From the NCBI RefSeq assembly GCF_017163755.1, contig NZ_JAFIWC010000002.1:1-64000 (forward strand): a stretch of 64,000 nucleotides of DNA, read 5' to 3'. This document shows, one piece after another, positions 1-10,982 of this stretch; the first letter of the stretch is position 1, and every line of letters begins with the position of its first letter. The notes under the pieces are model-generated. The model did not search any database. It saw nothing but the letters and a program-made list of their open reading frames with translations, and was not told the origin of the DNA. This DNA is from Xanthomonas sp. (lineage in GTDB: Bacteria > Pseudomonadota > Gammaproteobacteria > Xanthomonadales > Xanthomonadaceae). The position numbers were made by a program, and so were the translations under genes.

Positions 1-340
1 TCTCCCGAGGGGAGAAGGAACACGCTCTAGCCCCTCTCCCCCCGGGAGAGGGGTTGGGGTGAGGGTACGGAACGCCAGGCGTCTTGGCCGAGCCAGTGCG
101 CGAAGCTCCGCCCGTACCCTCATCCGGCCCTTCGGGCCACCTTCTCCCGAGGGGAGAAGGAACACGCTCTAGCCCCTCTCCCCCCGGGAGAGGGGTTGGG
201 GTGAGGGTACGGAACGCCAAGCGTCTTGGCCGAGCCAGTGCGCGAAGCTCGCCCGTACCCTCATCAGGCCCTTCGGGCCACCTTCTCCCCAAAGGGGGCC
301 ATGGTCCCGGAGGGGAGAAGGAACAACCGCACGCTCTAGC
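1..340. repeat. About 2.5 copies of a ~142-bp hairpin-rich repeat
   Basis: The block beginning TCTCCCGAGGGGAGAAGG recurs at 143 and, with an insertion, near 283. Each unit contains several short palindromes (GGCCCTTCGGGCC-type, CTTCTCCC/GGGAGAAG and CCCCTCTCCC/GGGAGAGGGG) and ends in GGGGTGAGGGTAC. The same family, in inverted orientation, forms the array at 61391-62140, and a single piece lies near 29858-29903. No gene is seen in this stretch, although the repeats keep long frames open on both strands. They look like intergenic palindromic elements rather than coding DNA. Confidence 0.85.
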
Positions 341-428
341 CACTCTCCCCGGAGAGTGGTTGGAGCGAGACAAGAAAGTCGAACCTCTTTCATCCGCCCC
401 AACCGACCAGTCCATCCATGCATCGATA

Positions 429-450
429 GAAATGTTATTATATAACATTC
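429..450. promoter_or_regulatory. Probable Zur operator upstream of the MerC-like gene
   Basis: Positions 431-449 form the perfect palindrome AATGTTAT-TAT-ATAACATT, preceded by GA. This matches the proteobacterial Zur box (GAAATGTTATANTATAACATTTC) at nearly every position and is strikingly AT-rich for this genome. It ends 20 bp before the ATG at 471, so a bound repressor would block transcription or the RNA start of the MerC-like gene. Assignment to Zur rather than another Fur-family regulator is inferred from the match. Confidence 0.75.
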
Positions 451-470
451 TCGCCACCCCCCCAATCGCC

Positions 471-839
471 ATGAAGACCCTCCCCAACGCCCTGTTCGAC
501 GCTTCGGCCGTGCTGCTCTCCAGCCTGTGCCTGCTGCACTGCCTGGCGTTGCCGCTGCTGGCCTCGATGCTGCCGCTGCTGGGGGTGTGGGCGCAGGCCG
601 AATGGGTGCATGCGCTGTTCGTGGCGATCGCGCTGCCGCTGGCGGCGCTGGCGCTGTGGCGCGCACACCGGCGGCGGCCGTTGCCGTGGCCGCTGTGGAC
701 GATGGCGGCGCTGGGACTGGCCGGCCTGCTGGCCGGCGCGGCGGGTTTTCCCAGCGAACGCGCCGAGACCGGCGCCACCGTGGCCGGCAGCCTGTTGCTG
801 GCCGGCGCGCACCTGTGGAACTGGCGCAGGCATCGGTAG
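471..839 (+). CDS. MerC-domain membrane protein, probably Zur-regulated
   Basis: This 122-residue protein has four predicted hydrophobic segments and, in the first, a Cys-Leu-Leu-His-Cys pair in the position of the metal-binding cysteines of MerC-family inner-membrane transporters. MerC proteins were first known from mercury resistance, but no other mer gene is near. The frame is open upstream to 84 only because it runs through repeats; ATG 471 was chosen because it follows the operator and starts the hydrophobic domain. There is no convincing Shine-Dalgarno sequence. The adjoining Zur-type box suggests a role in zinc supply. Family confident, substrate inferred. Confidence 0.8.
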   Translation: MKTLPNALFDASAVLLSSLCLLHCLALPLLASMLPLLGVWAQAEWVHALFVAIALPLAALALWRAHRRRPLPWPLWTMAALGLAGLLAGAAGFPSERAETGATVAGSLLLAGAHLWNWRRHR

Positions 840-937
840 GTATTGGCCGGGATTGAGGATTGGGGATTTGCAACGGCGGGCGCTCGGGCGCTGATCATGA
901 CCGGCCTGCGCTTCTACGATTCCCGAATCCTGGCCCA

Positions 938-1180
938 CCAATCCCGACTCGGTAGCCGCGGACACTCAAGCCCAAGCAGCCGCAGCCCTTCGCTCCTGCG
1001 AATCGCCATCCCGATCAACCAATCCCGGCTCGGTAGCCGCGGGCACTCAAGCCCAAGCAGCCTCAGCCCTTCGCCCCTGCGAATCCCCATCCCGACCAAC
1101 CAATCCCGGCTCGGTAGCAGCGAGCACTCAAGCCCAAGCAGCCGCAGCCCTTCACTCCTGCGAATCCTCAATCCCCTGCT
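938..1180. repeat. Three tandem copies of an 81-bp repeat
   Basis: Units start at about 938, 1019 and 1100 with CCAATCCCGRCTCGGTAGC and differ at only a few positions. Because 81 is divisible by three, frames stay open on both strands across the array, but neither frame has codon use or a start context suggesting a gene. The whole 840-1180 interval holds only this array. It lies between the convergent ends of the MerC-like gene and the nuclease-family gene. Confidence 0.85.
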
Positions 1181-2896
1181 CTAAAGCTCAAAACCCAGCA
1201 GCAACGGATCGTGATCGGAGCTGCGCCACGGGCCCGGCAAGTTGCGTTCGCGGTAGCCGGCGTCGTCGGGCAGGTCGGCGTTGACGTGCCACTCGGCCGC
1301 GCCGCGCAGGCGCTGCGCCAGCGCCGGACTCAGCAAGGCGTGGTCGAGGCGGCCGCTGTAGCCGCGGTAGACGAAGCTGTACGGCCGCGCGCCCCTGGCC
1401 TGCGCCAAGGCGTCGCGCCAGCCGGCTTCGCGCAGCAGGCGCAGCGGGTCCTCCATCGCGTAGGCGTTGAAGTCGCCGAGCAGCACCGTCAACGCGCTGC
1501 CGCTACCGGTGGGGTCGCTGCGCAGCCAGGCGTCCAGCCGCCGCGCCGACTCCCGCCGGGTGGCGTTCCAGCAACCCTGGCCATCGCCGCGGTCGGCGTC
1601 GTCGCCGCGCGCCTCGCTGCAGCCCTTGGACTTGAAATGGTTGGCGACCACGACGAACGGCTGCCCGCCTACGCGCCGGAACGCCTGCGCCAGCGGCACC
1701 CGGCTGTGCTCGGCGAACGGGCCGCCCTCCAGCACCGCCGGCCGGCCGACCGGGCTGACCCGGTTGGCGCGATAGATCAGGCCGACGCGGATCGGGTTGT
1801 CGCCCGGGCCGCGGCCGGCGTCGACGTAGCGCCAGGGCCCGGCACCGTCGGCATTGAGCGCGGCGACCAGCGTGGCGACCGCCGATTCGGCACCGTAGCC
1901 GTCGTTCTCCAGTTCCATCAGCGCGGCGACGTCGGCCTGCAGCGGGCGGATCGTGGCGACCAGCTTGGCCAGCTGCGCCTGCAGCTCGGCCGGCGAACGC
2001 GCGCCGCGCGGAGTCGGGAAGCCGCCGCCGCGGCCGTCGCCGTTGAACAGGTTCTCCAGGTTGAACGCGGCCACGCGCAGCGTGCCGGCCACCTGCGGCG
2101 GCGCCGGGCGCGCGGCGGCGGGCAGGCGCAGCGCCTCAGTCAGATACAGCCGCGGCACGCCGGCGGCGACCTCGACGATGCCCTCCACGCCCTGCAGCGC
2201 CGTGCCCACGTTCGGCGCCTGGGCACCGGCAAGGTAGGCTGGCGCGGCTGCGGCAGGTGCACCGGGCGTGGCCAGGCGCAGCGCGCGGCGCGCGTTGTCG
2301 GCGACCACCGCGGCCTGCTCGGCGCTGCCCGGCGCGGCGACCTCGCTGGGTTGCCACAGGCGTCCGCCGAACGCCACGCCCAGCTCGCCGGACTTGGCCA
2401 GCGCATCGGTGGTGGTGACCGTCAACGGCGCATCGATGCGCACGCGCATGCCCTGCAGCGCGCGCCAGTCGGCCGGCGGCGCGGTGAGCACCTGCAGCGG
2501 CAGCGCCTGCCGCTGCGCCAGGCGCTGGGTGGACTCGGCCTCGATCACGTTGCGCGACCCAGCGGGCGCGCCGGCGTCGCGCGCGGACAGCGTGCCGCGC
2601 ACGCGTACCCGGTCGCCCGGCTGCAGGGCCGCCGCCTGCGCATCGGCGACGAAGATCGCGTCCGGCGTGGCGGCATCGCCATCGCCGCCGTCCTGGACGA
2701 AGAACCCGCCCTGGCTGGCGGCGAAGTTCGCGGTGACCACGCCTTCCAGCGTCGCCGTCCGCCCCGGTGGCAGCGCCTGCGCGTCGCGCCCGAGCAACTG
2801 GCCGATCGGCCGCGGCGCCGCGCCATCGGCGGCCGCCGGCAACGGCGACAGCGCGCACAGCGCGGCAAGCAGGGCGGCCAAGGGGGTAATGCGCAT
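1181..2896 (-). CDS. Secreted endonuclease/exonuclease/phosphatase-family protein
   Basis: The 571-residue product begins with a signal peptide (Ala/Leu-rich, cleavage expected after AAA near residue 20). An OB-like domain follows (about residues 25-270, with VVTANF and GFFVQD motifs typical of ExeM/NucH-type extracellular nucleases). The C-terminal half is the EEP domain, with FNLENLF, ANHFKSKG, GDFNAYAMEDP and a closing SSDHDPL motif that supply metal-binding and catalytic residues. A role in extracellular DNA degradation is likely. ATG 2896 was chosen because it directly precedes the signal sequence; the frame is open further upstream only into the cytochrome gene. The organism may use it for nutrient scavenging; that part is inference. 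Confidence 0.85.
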   Translation of the reverse strand: MRITPLAALLAALCALSPLPAAADGAAPRPIGQLLGRDAQALPPGRTATLEGVVTANFAASQGGFFVQDGGDGDAATPDAIFVADAQAAALQPGDRVRVRGTLSARDAGAPAGSRNVIEAESTQRLAQRQALPLQVLTAPPADWRALQGMRVRIDAPLTVTTTDALAKSGELGVAFGGRLWQPSEVAAPGSAEQAAVVADNARRALRLATPGAPAAAAPAYLAGAQAPNVGTALQGVEGIVEVAAGVPRLYLTEALRLPAAARPAPPQVAGTLRVAAFNLENLFNGDGRGGGFPTPRGARSPAELQAQLAKLVATIRPLQADVAALMELENDGYGAESAVATLVAALNADGAGPWRYVDAGRGPGDNPIRVGLIYRANRVSPVGRPAVLEGGPFAEHSRVPLAQAFRRVGGQPFVVVANHFKSKGCSEARGDDADRGDGQGCWNATRRESARRLDAWLRSDPTGSGSALTVLLGDFNAYAMEDPLRLLREAGWRDALAQARGARPYSFVYRGYSGRLDHALLSPALAQRLRGAAEWHVNADLPDDAGYRERNLPGPWRSSDHDPLLLGFEL

Positions 2897-2937
2897 CGGC
2901 GACGACTCCGGGTTCGCCCGGCGCGCCGGGCAGGGAA

Positions 2938-2964
2938 ACGAAAAACGCCGCCCGGGGGCGGCGT
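2938..2964 (-). terminator. Rho-independent terminator after the cytochrome c5 gene
   Basis: Read on the minus strand, an ACGCCGCC/GGGCGGCGT stem with a short C-rich loop is followed by a run of five T. It lies about 20 bp past the stop of the cytochrome gene and 40 bp before the start of the nuclease gene, so it should separate the two transcripts. Confidence 0.75.
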
Positions 2965-2985
2965 CGGACCTGCGCGGCGCGCAGC

Positions 2986-3504
2986 TTACTTCAGATTGGA
3001 CAGCATCCAGTCGACCGTGGCGTGCACCTGTTCCTCGCTCAACGCCGGATTGCCGCCCTTCGGCGGCATGATGCCGCCGTCCGGGCCGGTGTAGCCCTCG
3101 ATGGCGTGCTTGTACAGCGTCTCCTTGCCCTGCGCGATGCGCGCGTCCCAGTGCGCGCGGTCCAGCGTCGGCGCCTTGCCGACCCCGGTGGTATGGCAGG
3201 CGGTGCACAGGTTGTCGAAGATGGTCTTGCCGTCGGTGGTGCCGCCGTAGGCGACCTGCGAGGCGGCCTTGGCCGTCGCCGCCGCCTGCGCGGCGGCCTG
3301 CGCCGCGGCGCCGGTGCTGCCGGCATAGACCGCGCCGGACGGCGCGAGCCGCTCCTCGGTCCGCTTCTGCGCGACCGGCGAGACCTCCGGGGGGAGCGAT
3401 CGATGCAAATAGGCCGCGAACACGATCAGGCCCAGGGTGATGACGACCAACAGGCCGATCACCATCGAGAACCGCTTGAGAAATTCGAGGTCGTAATTCC
3501 GCAC
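2986..3504 (-). CDS. Membrane-anchored c5-type cytochrome
   Basis: The 172-residue protein has an N-terminal transmembrane anchor (about residues 12-35), an Ala-rich linker and a C-terminal cytochrome c domain. The domain has one haem-binding motif, CTACH, and a distal MPPKGG segment carrying the Met ligand, as in the cytochrome c5 family. It should carry electrons in the periplasm, probably to a terminal oxidase. GTG 3504 was preferred because AAGGGG lies about 7 bases upstream and the protein then begins VRNYDLEFL; an in-frame ATG six codons earlier (3522) is the alternative. A terminator follows the gene. Confidence 0.85.
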   Translation of the reverse strand: MRNYDLEFLKRFSMVIGLLVVITLGLIVFAAYLHRSLPPEVSPVAQKRTEERLAPSGAVYAGSTGAAAQAAAQAAATAKAASQVAYGGTTDGKTIFDNLCTACHTTGVGKAPTLDRAHWDARIAQGKETLYKHAIEGYTGPDGGIMPPKGGNPALSEEQVHATVDWMLSNLK

Positions 3505-3772
3505 ATCACACCCCTTTGGCACGTGGTACCGACCACCGCTACGCGGCCGAGTATAGCCAGCGATCGCCGCGCGCGGCAGCCCGCATCGCGCCCGGACCGA
3601 TCGGAAAAGCGTGCTGCGTTGCAGCAGCGGTGCCGCGCATCGCGACGGTTGGGCGTAGCCACGCCGCGCAAGTGCGTGCGCTTACCGTCGTGTCGTGCTG
3701 CGGCAGCGGACGAACATCCTCGCATCGGCCCGGCATTCGATGCGCTGGACGGGCGCGGGCCGGTCCCGGCTA

Positions 3773-4035
3773 GGGCCTGTTAACGCTATCGGGGTAGGCC
3801 ACGCCGTGCTTGGGCGCGTGCGGGGCAAGAAAGAGGGAGGGCGCTTATGCCGATAAGCGACCGAGCGATGACGCCGCACCGTGCGCGCCCGAGCGCGGCC
3901 CTTCGGGTTGCCCTTTCCGGCGCCCAGGCGGCCGCGCGCGGCTTGGACAGGCGGCCAGCCTGCCGCGGCGCCACGCACGGCCGCCTGGGCGCCGGACATG
4001 ACAACGTGGCCTATCCCGATAGCGTTAACAGGCCC
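3773..4035. mobile_element. MITE-like element with 31-bp terminal inverted repeats and TA duplication
   Basis: Both ends begin GGGCCTGTTAACGCTATCGG and continue to about 31 bp with one mismatch. The element is 263 bp, flanked by TA at 3771-3772 and 4036-4037, and has a second internal palindrome (CCGGCGCCCAGGCGGCC near 3918 and its complement near 3979). No transposase frame is present, so it looks like a non-autonomous element mobilised in trans. TA duplication is typical of IS630/Tc1 and some IS5-group families, but the parent was not identified. The right boundary supplies part of the TetR gene's stop codon. The flanking 3505-3770 holds no gene that I can support. Confidence 0.8.
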
Positions 4036-4652
4036 TATGGCGCCGGCGACGCGCCCACCGCGCGCAGGCAGAAGCTGCAGATCGATTCGACCAGGCGTTC
4101 GCTGTCGCGCGGTCCGTCGCGGCTGGGCGCGGTCGGCCCGACCAGCGCCTCGGTATAGGCGCCGACCAGGCACGCGGCGGCCGCATCCAGGTCCTGTGCC
4201 GGGAATTCGCCGGTGGCCACGCCGTCGGCGAGCAGGCCCTTGAACACCTCGCCGAACAGCCGCCGGCAGCGGATGCGCTCGGCGTCCACCTCCGGCTCCA
4301 CCGGCTCGGCGATGAACGCGTAGGCCAGCCCCGGCCCGGCCAGGGCGCGGCGCACGAACGAGGCGATCGCCCGGCGCAGGCGCTGCGCGGCCGGCGCCGG
4401 CTCGGCGGCGATGCCTTGCAGGATCCGGATCTCGTAGTCCACCGCGGCGGTCAGCACCTCGGCGAACAACTCGGCCTTGGACGGGAAGTGGCGGTAGATC
4501 AGCCCGGTGGACACCCCCGCTTCGGCCGCCACCGCGGTCACCGGCGCGCCGCGGAAGCCGCCGGCGGCGACCAGCCGCCGCGCTGCCAGCAGGATGCGCT
4601 GGCGGTTGCCGGCAAGGCGTTCTTCCATCAGCGCGGAGCGTTTGTAGGCCAT
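4035..4652 (-). CDS. TetR-family repressor, divergent from the leucine catabolism genes
   Basis: The 205-residue protein has an N-terminal TetR helix-turn-helix (about residues 14-60, with the signature VSTGLIYRHFPSKAELF) and a helical ligand-binding domain. It is transcribed away from the isovaleryl-CoA dehydrogenase gene across a 135-bp AT-rich gap, which suggests that it controls that operon, perhaps sensing an acyl-CoA; this is inference. The TAG stop is made from the TA target duplication plus the first G of the adjacent MITE, so the natural C-terminus may have been changed. ATG 4652 starts a normal TetR N-terminus. Confidence 0.88.
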   Translation of the reverse strand: MAYKRSALMEERLAGNRQRILLAARRLVAAGGFRGAPVTAVAAEAGVSTGLIYRHFPSKAELFAEVLTAAVDYEIRILQGIAAEPAPAAQRLRRAIASFVRRALAGPGLAYAFIAEPVEPEVDAERIRCRRLFGEVFKGLLADGVATGEFPAQDLDAAAACLVGAYTEALVGPTAPSRDGPRDSERLVESICSFCLRAVGASPAP

Positions 4653-4658
4653 GGACTG

Positions 4659-4749
4659 ATTCTAGGTTCAATTAATGAATTATTGTTCACTTCTTTCCGG
4701 TTCCCGGCTACGCTGCCGCCATCGCACCGGGCGCCGACTCGATTCTAGG
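4659..4749. promoter_or_regulatory. Divergent promoter/operator region of tetR and liuA
   Basis: An AT-rich stretch around 4660-4692 contains the imperfect palindrome TTCAATTAATGAA (4668-4680), the most likely site for the TetR protein. The nonamer GATTCTAGG occurs twice, at 4659-4667 and 4741-4749. No unambiguous -35/-10 pair was assigned. Operator identity is inferred from position and symmetry only. Confidence 0.4.
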
Positions 4750-4787
4750 CGCCCCATCCGCCCCGCACGCCGCTTCTGGAGCCCGCC

Positions 4788-5951
4788 ATGCTGATGCCTT
4801 CGCTGAATTTCGACCTGGGAGAGGACATCGACCTGCTGCGCGACACCGTGGCCGGCTTCGCCGCGCGCGAGATCGCGCCGCTGGCCGAACAGGCCGACCG
4901 CGACAACGCGTTTCCGACCCCGCTGTGGCGCAAGCTCGGCGAACAGGGCCTGCTCGGGCTGACCGTGGAGGACGCGTACGGCGGCAGCGGCATGGGCTAC
5001 CTGGCGCACGTGGTGGCGATGGAGGAGATCTCGCGCGCGTCCGGCGCGATCGGCCTGTCCTACGGCGCGCACTCGAACCTGTGCGTGAACCAGCTGCGCA
5101 AGAACGGCAGCGACGCGCAGAAGGCGCGCTACCTGCCCAGGCTGTGCAGCGGCGAGCACGTCGGCGCGCTGGCGATGAGCGAGCCCGGCGCCGGCTCGGA
5201 CGTGGTGTCGATGAAGCTGCGCGCCGAGCTGCGCGGCGACCGCTACGTGCTCAACGGCAACAAGATGTGGATCACCAACGGCCCGGACGCCGACGTGCTG
5301 GTGGTCTACGCCAAGACCGACCCGGCCGGCGGCGCGCGCGGCATCACCGCCTTCATCGTCGAGAAGGGCATGCCCGGCTTCAGCACCGCGCAGAAGCTGG
5401 ACAAGCTCGGCATGCGCGGCTCCAACACCTGCGAGCTGGTGTTCCAGGACTGCGAGGTGCCGGCCGAGAACGTGCTCGGCAGCGTCGGCGGCGGCGTGCG
5501 CGTGCTGATGTCGGGCCTGGACTACGAGCGCCTGGTGCTGTCCGGCGGCCCGCTGGGGCTGATGGCCGCGGCGATGGACGTGGTGATGCCGTACGTGCAC
5601 GAACGCCGCCAGTTCGGCGAGGCGATCGGCAGCTTCCAGCTGATCCAGGGCAAGCTGGCCGACATGTACGTGGGCCTGAACGCATGCCGCGCCTACGTCT
5701 ATGCCGTGGCGCGGGCCTGCGACGCCGGCCGCACCACGCGCCAGGACGCGGCCGGCGCGATCCTCTACGCCGCCGAGAAGGCGACCTGGCTCACCGGCCA
5801 GGCGATCCAGGTGCTCGGCGGCAACGGCTACATCAACGACTATCCGACCGGACGCCTGTGGCGCGACGCCAAGCTGTACGAGATCGGCGCCGGCACCTCG
5901 GAGATCCGGCGCATGCTGATCGGCCGCGAGCTGTTCGAGCGGACCAAGTGA
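4788..5951 (+). CDS. liuA: Isovaleryl-CoA dehydrogenase
   Basis: This 387-residue flavoprotein oxidises isovaleryl-CoA to 3-methylcrotonyl-CoA, the third step of leucine degradation, passing electrons to ETF. It has the complete acyl-CoA dehydrogenase fold ([12 protein letters not shown] and [10 protein letters not shown] early, and [14 protein letters not shown] and [16 protein letters not shown] at the C-terminus). The helix-G segment [15 protein letters not shown] places Glu247 where isovaleryl-CoA dehydrogenases, unlike most relatives, have the catalytic base. GGAG lies 7 bases before ATG 4788. The carboxylase subunit follows, so the two act in sequence. Confidence 0.93.
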   Translation: MLMPSLNFDLGEDIDLLRDTVAGFAAREIAPLAEQADRDNAFPTPLWRKLGEQGLLGLTVEDAYGGSGMGYLAHVVAMEEISRASGAIGLSYGAHSNLCVNQLRKNGSDAQKARYLPRLCSGEHVGALAMSEPGAGSDVVSMKLRAELRGDRYVLNGNKMWITNGPDADVLVVYAKTDPAGGARGITAFIVEKGMPGFSTAQKLDKLGMRGSNTCELVFQDCEVPAENVLGSVGGGVRVLMSGLDYERLVLSGGPLGLMAAAMDVVMPYVHERRQFGEAIGSFQLIQGKLADMYVGLNACRAYVYAVARACDAGRTTRQDAAGAILYAAEKATWLTGQAIQVLGGNGYINDYPTGRLWRDAKLYEIGAGTSEIRRMLIGRELFERTK

Positions 5952-5965
5952 TGCCATGCGCTTCG

Positions 5966-6032
5966 TGTAGGAGCGGCTTCAGCCGCGACACACGCTCCCG
6001 GTAAAGCGTCGCAGCTGAAGCTGCCCCTGCAC
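5966..6032. repeat. GTAG-type REP pair (SMAG-like)
   Basis: TGTAGGAGCGGCTTCAGCCGCGAC is followed by an inverted, degenerate partner (GTCGCAGCTGAAGCTGCCCCTGCA), giving a stem-loop between liuA and liuB. GTAG-starting palindromes are abundant in Stenotrophomonas (SMAG elements) and Xanthomonas. In a transcript it could protect or attenuate the upstream mRNA, which is speculative. Confidence 0.8.
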
Positions 6033-6065
6033 GGAATATCTTTTCCTCCTTTCGACGGCCCCGCC

Positions 6066-7676
6066 ATGAGCGTGATCCAGACCCAGTTGCACCCCGGCAG
6101 CAACGCCTTCGCCGCCAACGCCGCGGCGCTGCGCGCGGTGGTCGACGACCTGCGGCAGACCCAGGCGCGCATCGCCCAGGGCGGCAGCGAAGCGGCGCGC
6201 GCCAAGCACCAGGCGCGCGGCAAGCTGCTGGCGCGCGAGCGCATCGACGCATTGCTCGATCCCGGCAGCGCGTTCCTGGAGATCGCCCCGCTCGCCGCGC
6301 TGGGCATGTACGCCGACGAGGTGCCGTGCGCCGGCGTGGTCGCCGGCATCGGCCGCGTGTCGGGCGTGGAATGCGTGATCGTGGCCAACGACGCCACGGT
6401 CAAGGGCGGCACCTACTATCCGATGACGGTGAAGAAGCACCTGCGCGCGCAGGAGATCGCGCAGCAGAACCGGCTGCCGTGCATCTACCTGGTCGATTCC
6501 GGCGGCGCGTTCCTGCCGCTGCAGGACGAGGTGTTCCCCGACCGCGACCATTTCGGCCGCATCTTCTATAACCAGGCCAACCTATCGGCGCAGGGCATCG
6601 CGCAGATCGCCTGCGTGATGGGCTCGTGCACCGCCGGCGGCGCCTACGTGCCGGCGATGAGCGAGGAGACGGTGATCGTGCGCGAGCAGGGCACCATCTT
6701 CCTCGGCGGCCCGCCGCTGGTGAAGGCGGCCACCGGCGAGGAAGTCAGCGCCGAGGAGCTGGGCGGCGCCGACGTGCACACGCGCATTTCCGGCGTGGCC
6801 GACCATTTCGCCGACAACGACCTGCAGGCGCTGGCGCGGGTGCGCGCGATCGTGGCCCAGCTCAACTGGCGCAAGCCGCCGCCGGCGCTGGCGCTGCGCG
6901 AACCGGAGCCGCCGCTGTACCCGGCCGAGGAACTGTACGGCGTGATCCCGGCCGATCCGCGCAAGCCGTTCGACGTGCGCGAGGTGATCGCGCGGCTGGT
7001 GGACGGCTCGCGCCTGGACGAATTCAAGCCGCGCTACGGCGCCACCCTGGTCACCGGCTTCGCGCACCTGCATGGCTATCCGGTGGGCATCGTCGCCAAC
7101 AACGGCATCCTGTTCTCCGAGTCCGCGCTCAAGGGCGCGCACTTCATCGAGCTGTGCGCGCAGCGCGGCATTCCGCTGCTGTTCCTGCAGAACATCACCG
7201 GCTTCATGGTCGGGCGCAAGTACGAGCACGGCGGCATCGCCAAGGACGGCGCCAAGCTGGTGATGGCGGTGGCGTGCGCCAAGGTGCCCAAGTTCACGGT
7301 GGTGATCGGGGGCTCGTTCGGCGCCGGCAACTACGGCATGTGCGGCCGCGCCTATTCGCCCAATTTCCTGTGGATGTGGCCGAACGCGCGCATCGGGGTG
7401 ATGGGCGGTGAGCAGGCGGCGAGCGTGCTGGCGACGGTGCGCCGCGACGGCATCGAGGCCAAGGGTGGCGCCTGGTCGGCCGAGGAGGAACTCGCGTTCA
7501 AGACGCCGGTCCGCGAGCAGTTCGAGCGCCAGGGCCACCCGTACTACGCCAGCGCGCGGCTGTGGGACGACGGCATCATCGATCCGGCGCAGACGCGGCA
7601 GGTGCTGGCGCTGGCACTGTCGGCATCGCTGAACGCGCCGGCGGAACCGACCCGGTTCGGGGTGTTCCGGATGTGA
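6066..7676 (+). CDS. liuB: Methylcrotonyl-CoA carboxylase carboxyltransferase (beta) subunit
   Basis: The 536-residue carboxyltransferase moves CO2 from biotin to 3-methylcrotonyl-CoA, forming 3-methylglutaconyl-CoA. The N-terminal half carries the acyl-CoA-binding region ([35 protein letters not shown]). The C-terminal half has the glycine-rich carboxybiotin site ([51 protein letters not shown]). These are typical of MccB rather than propionyl-CoA carboxylase. It lies 114 bp after liuA and works with the biotin-bearing subunit at 8691. Start ATG 6066 has a weak ribosome binding site but fits the family N-terminus. Confidence 0.93.
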   Translation: MSVIQTQLHPGSNAFAANAAALRAVVDDLRQTQARIAQGGSEAARAKHQARGKLLARERIDALLDPGSAFLEIAPLAALGMYADEVPCAGVVAGIGRVSGVECVIVANDATVKGGTYYPMTVKKHLRAQEIAQQNRLPCIYLVDSGGAFLPLQDEVFPDRDHFGRIFYNQANLSAQGIAQIACVMGSCTAGGAYVPAMSEETVIVREQGTIFLGGPPLVKAATGEEVSAEELGGADVHTRISGVADHFADNDLQALARVRAIVAQLNWRKPPPALALREPEPPLYPAEELYGVIPADPRKPFDVREVIARLVDGSRLDEFKPRYGATLVTGFAHLHGYPVGIVANNGILFSESALKGAHFIELCAQRGIPLLFLQNITGFMVGRKYEHGGIAKDGAKLVMAVACAKVPKFTVVIGGSFGAGNYGMCGRAYSPNFLWMWPNARIGVMGGEQAASVLATVRRDGIEAKGGAWSAEEELAFKTPVREQFERQGHPYYASARLWDDGIIDPAQTRQVLALALSASLNAPAEPTRFGVFRM

Positions 7677-7779
7677 GCGGCACGATGCACCAGCACCGCT
7701 TCCGTACGCTCCACGCCGCACGCGCAACTGCCGGCGCCACTGCCGTTGCAGTCGCAGCTGCTGCTTCTGCTGGCTTCGC

Positions 7780-8400
7780 TATCGCTGCTTTTGCTTTTGC
7801 TTTTGCTTTTGCTGTTGCCGTTGCCGTGCTCTGGCTTTTGCTCTACAGGGTCCCATCCGCAGCGGCGGCTACGTCGGGGAAGAACCCCGCAGGGGCGGCG
7901 CACAGGGATGTGCGCCGTTCGCGGCAGGGGCAGGATGCCCCTTCCGCGAATCCCCGGTGTAGACGCGGACCTGGAGCGCGCAGCGCGGAAGGCGCGAGGA
8001 CGGGCGTGCTTTCTTTTGGTTACTTTTCTTTGCACGAGCAAAGAAAAGTAACCCGCGTTAGCGGAAGCTCTTGCTCTTGCTGTTGCTGTTGCTCCGCAAT
8101 ACCCACCAAAGCCAAGCCAAAGCACATGCAAAAGCAAAGCTTTCGCCTTGCGGCGAGTTACTTTTCTTTGCTTGTGCAAAGAAAAGTAACCAAAAGAAAG
8201 CACACCCTACTCCGCGCCCTCCGCGCTGCGCGCTCCGGGTCCGCGAATAGGCCGGGATTCGCGTACGGGGCATCCTGCCCCTTTCGCGAACGGCGCACAT
8301 CCATGTGCGCCGCCCCTTCGGGGTTTTTCCCGGCCTATTCGCCGCTGCGTAAGGGACCTAAAAAGTCAAAAGCAAGAGAAGCAACAGCAACAGCAACGGC
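7780..8400. repeat. Long imperfect inverted repeat between the two carboxylase genes
   Basis: The whole gap 7677-8690 lacks a convincing gene. Its core reads as an imperfect palindrome. GGTTACTTTTCTTTGC hairpins near 8018-8052 and 8157-8193 face each other. Outside them the GGCGCACA..ATGTGCGCC, GGGGCAGGATGCCCC and CCGCGAATCC blocks near 7895-7960 recur inverted near 8245-8320, and the outermost parts are TTTTGC-rich tracts on the left and GCAAAAG/AAGCAACAG tracts on the right. Open frames across it are low complexity. The hairpin family ...TACTTTTCTTTGC... is familiar from Xanthomonas intergenic DNA (general knowledge). Confidence 0.7.
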
Positions 8401-8690
8401 AATGGCAATGGCTACGGCGGCGCCATCAGACCTCAGAGTAGAAACGACAGCTCCAATGCCGCCTTCAACAACGGTCACCATGGGGAGCGCGCGGTTCAAT
8501 GCTTGGCCAACCGAGGCGGCTGTCACCACCACCGGCGCGATAGCAATCGCTGGACCGATGTCCCCGTTTCGATTGCGCTCGCAACGCCAGCGTAGCCTTC
8601 GCGGCCGCGCCCGACGTACGTCGAGATTTCCCAGCGGCCGATCCGGCGCCATGCACATTCCTCACCGCAGCACTTCCGCAGGCAACTGAC

Positions 8691-10694
<2,004 letters not shown>

Positions 10695-10982
10695 GGCACG
10701 TGCGCTGCGCGGCGGCGGCGCGATAGCGGCCTCCTGGTCAAGGAGCATCGCAACCCGCGCAACCGGCTGCCGGTCGCCAATGCGCGCCTGACCCGGCCGC
10801 GGACGCGGCGCTGGACAACGCGCAGCTGCACGCACCGCCGGCGCGACCGAACGCCGTGGCGTGGACGTGCGGCTGGCGCAAGCCGGCGGCCATGCAGCGG
10901 CACCGCCGCCGGCGTGCCGCCCTCTCCCCTCGCCGGCGCCGACGCGTCACACTCGGCGCACGCTTCCACCGATGCCACTGCG

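Noticed and set aside
843-1184. Open frames of 85-113 codons on both strands over the 81-bp repeats
   Set aside because: They exist because the repeat period is a multiple of three. Composition is repetitive, and there is no ribosome binding site or recognisable domain.
7562-8689. A 375-codon frame and shorter ones between liuB and liuD
   Set aside because: They run through long inverted repeats and simple TTTTGC-type tracts, giving low-complexity Ala/Leu/Ser-rich translations without a domain.
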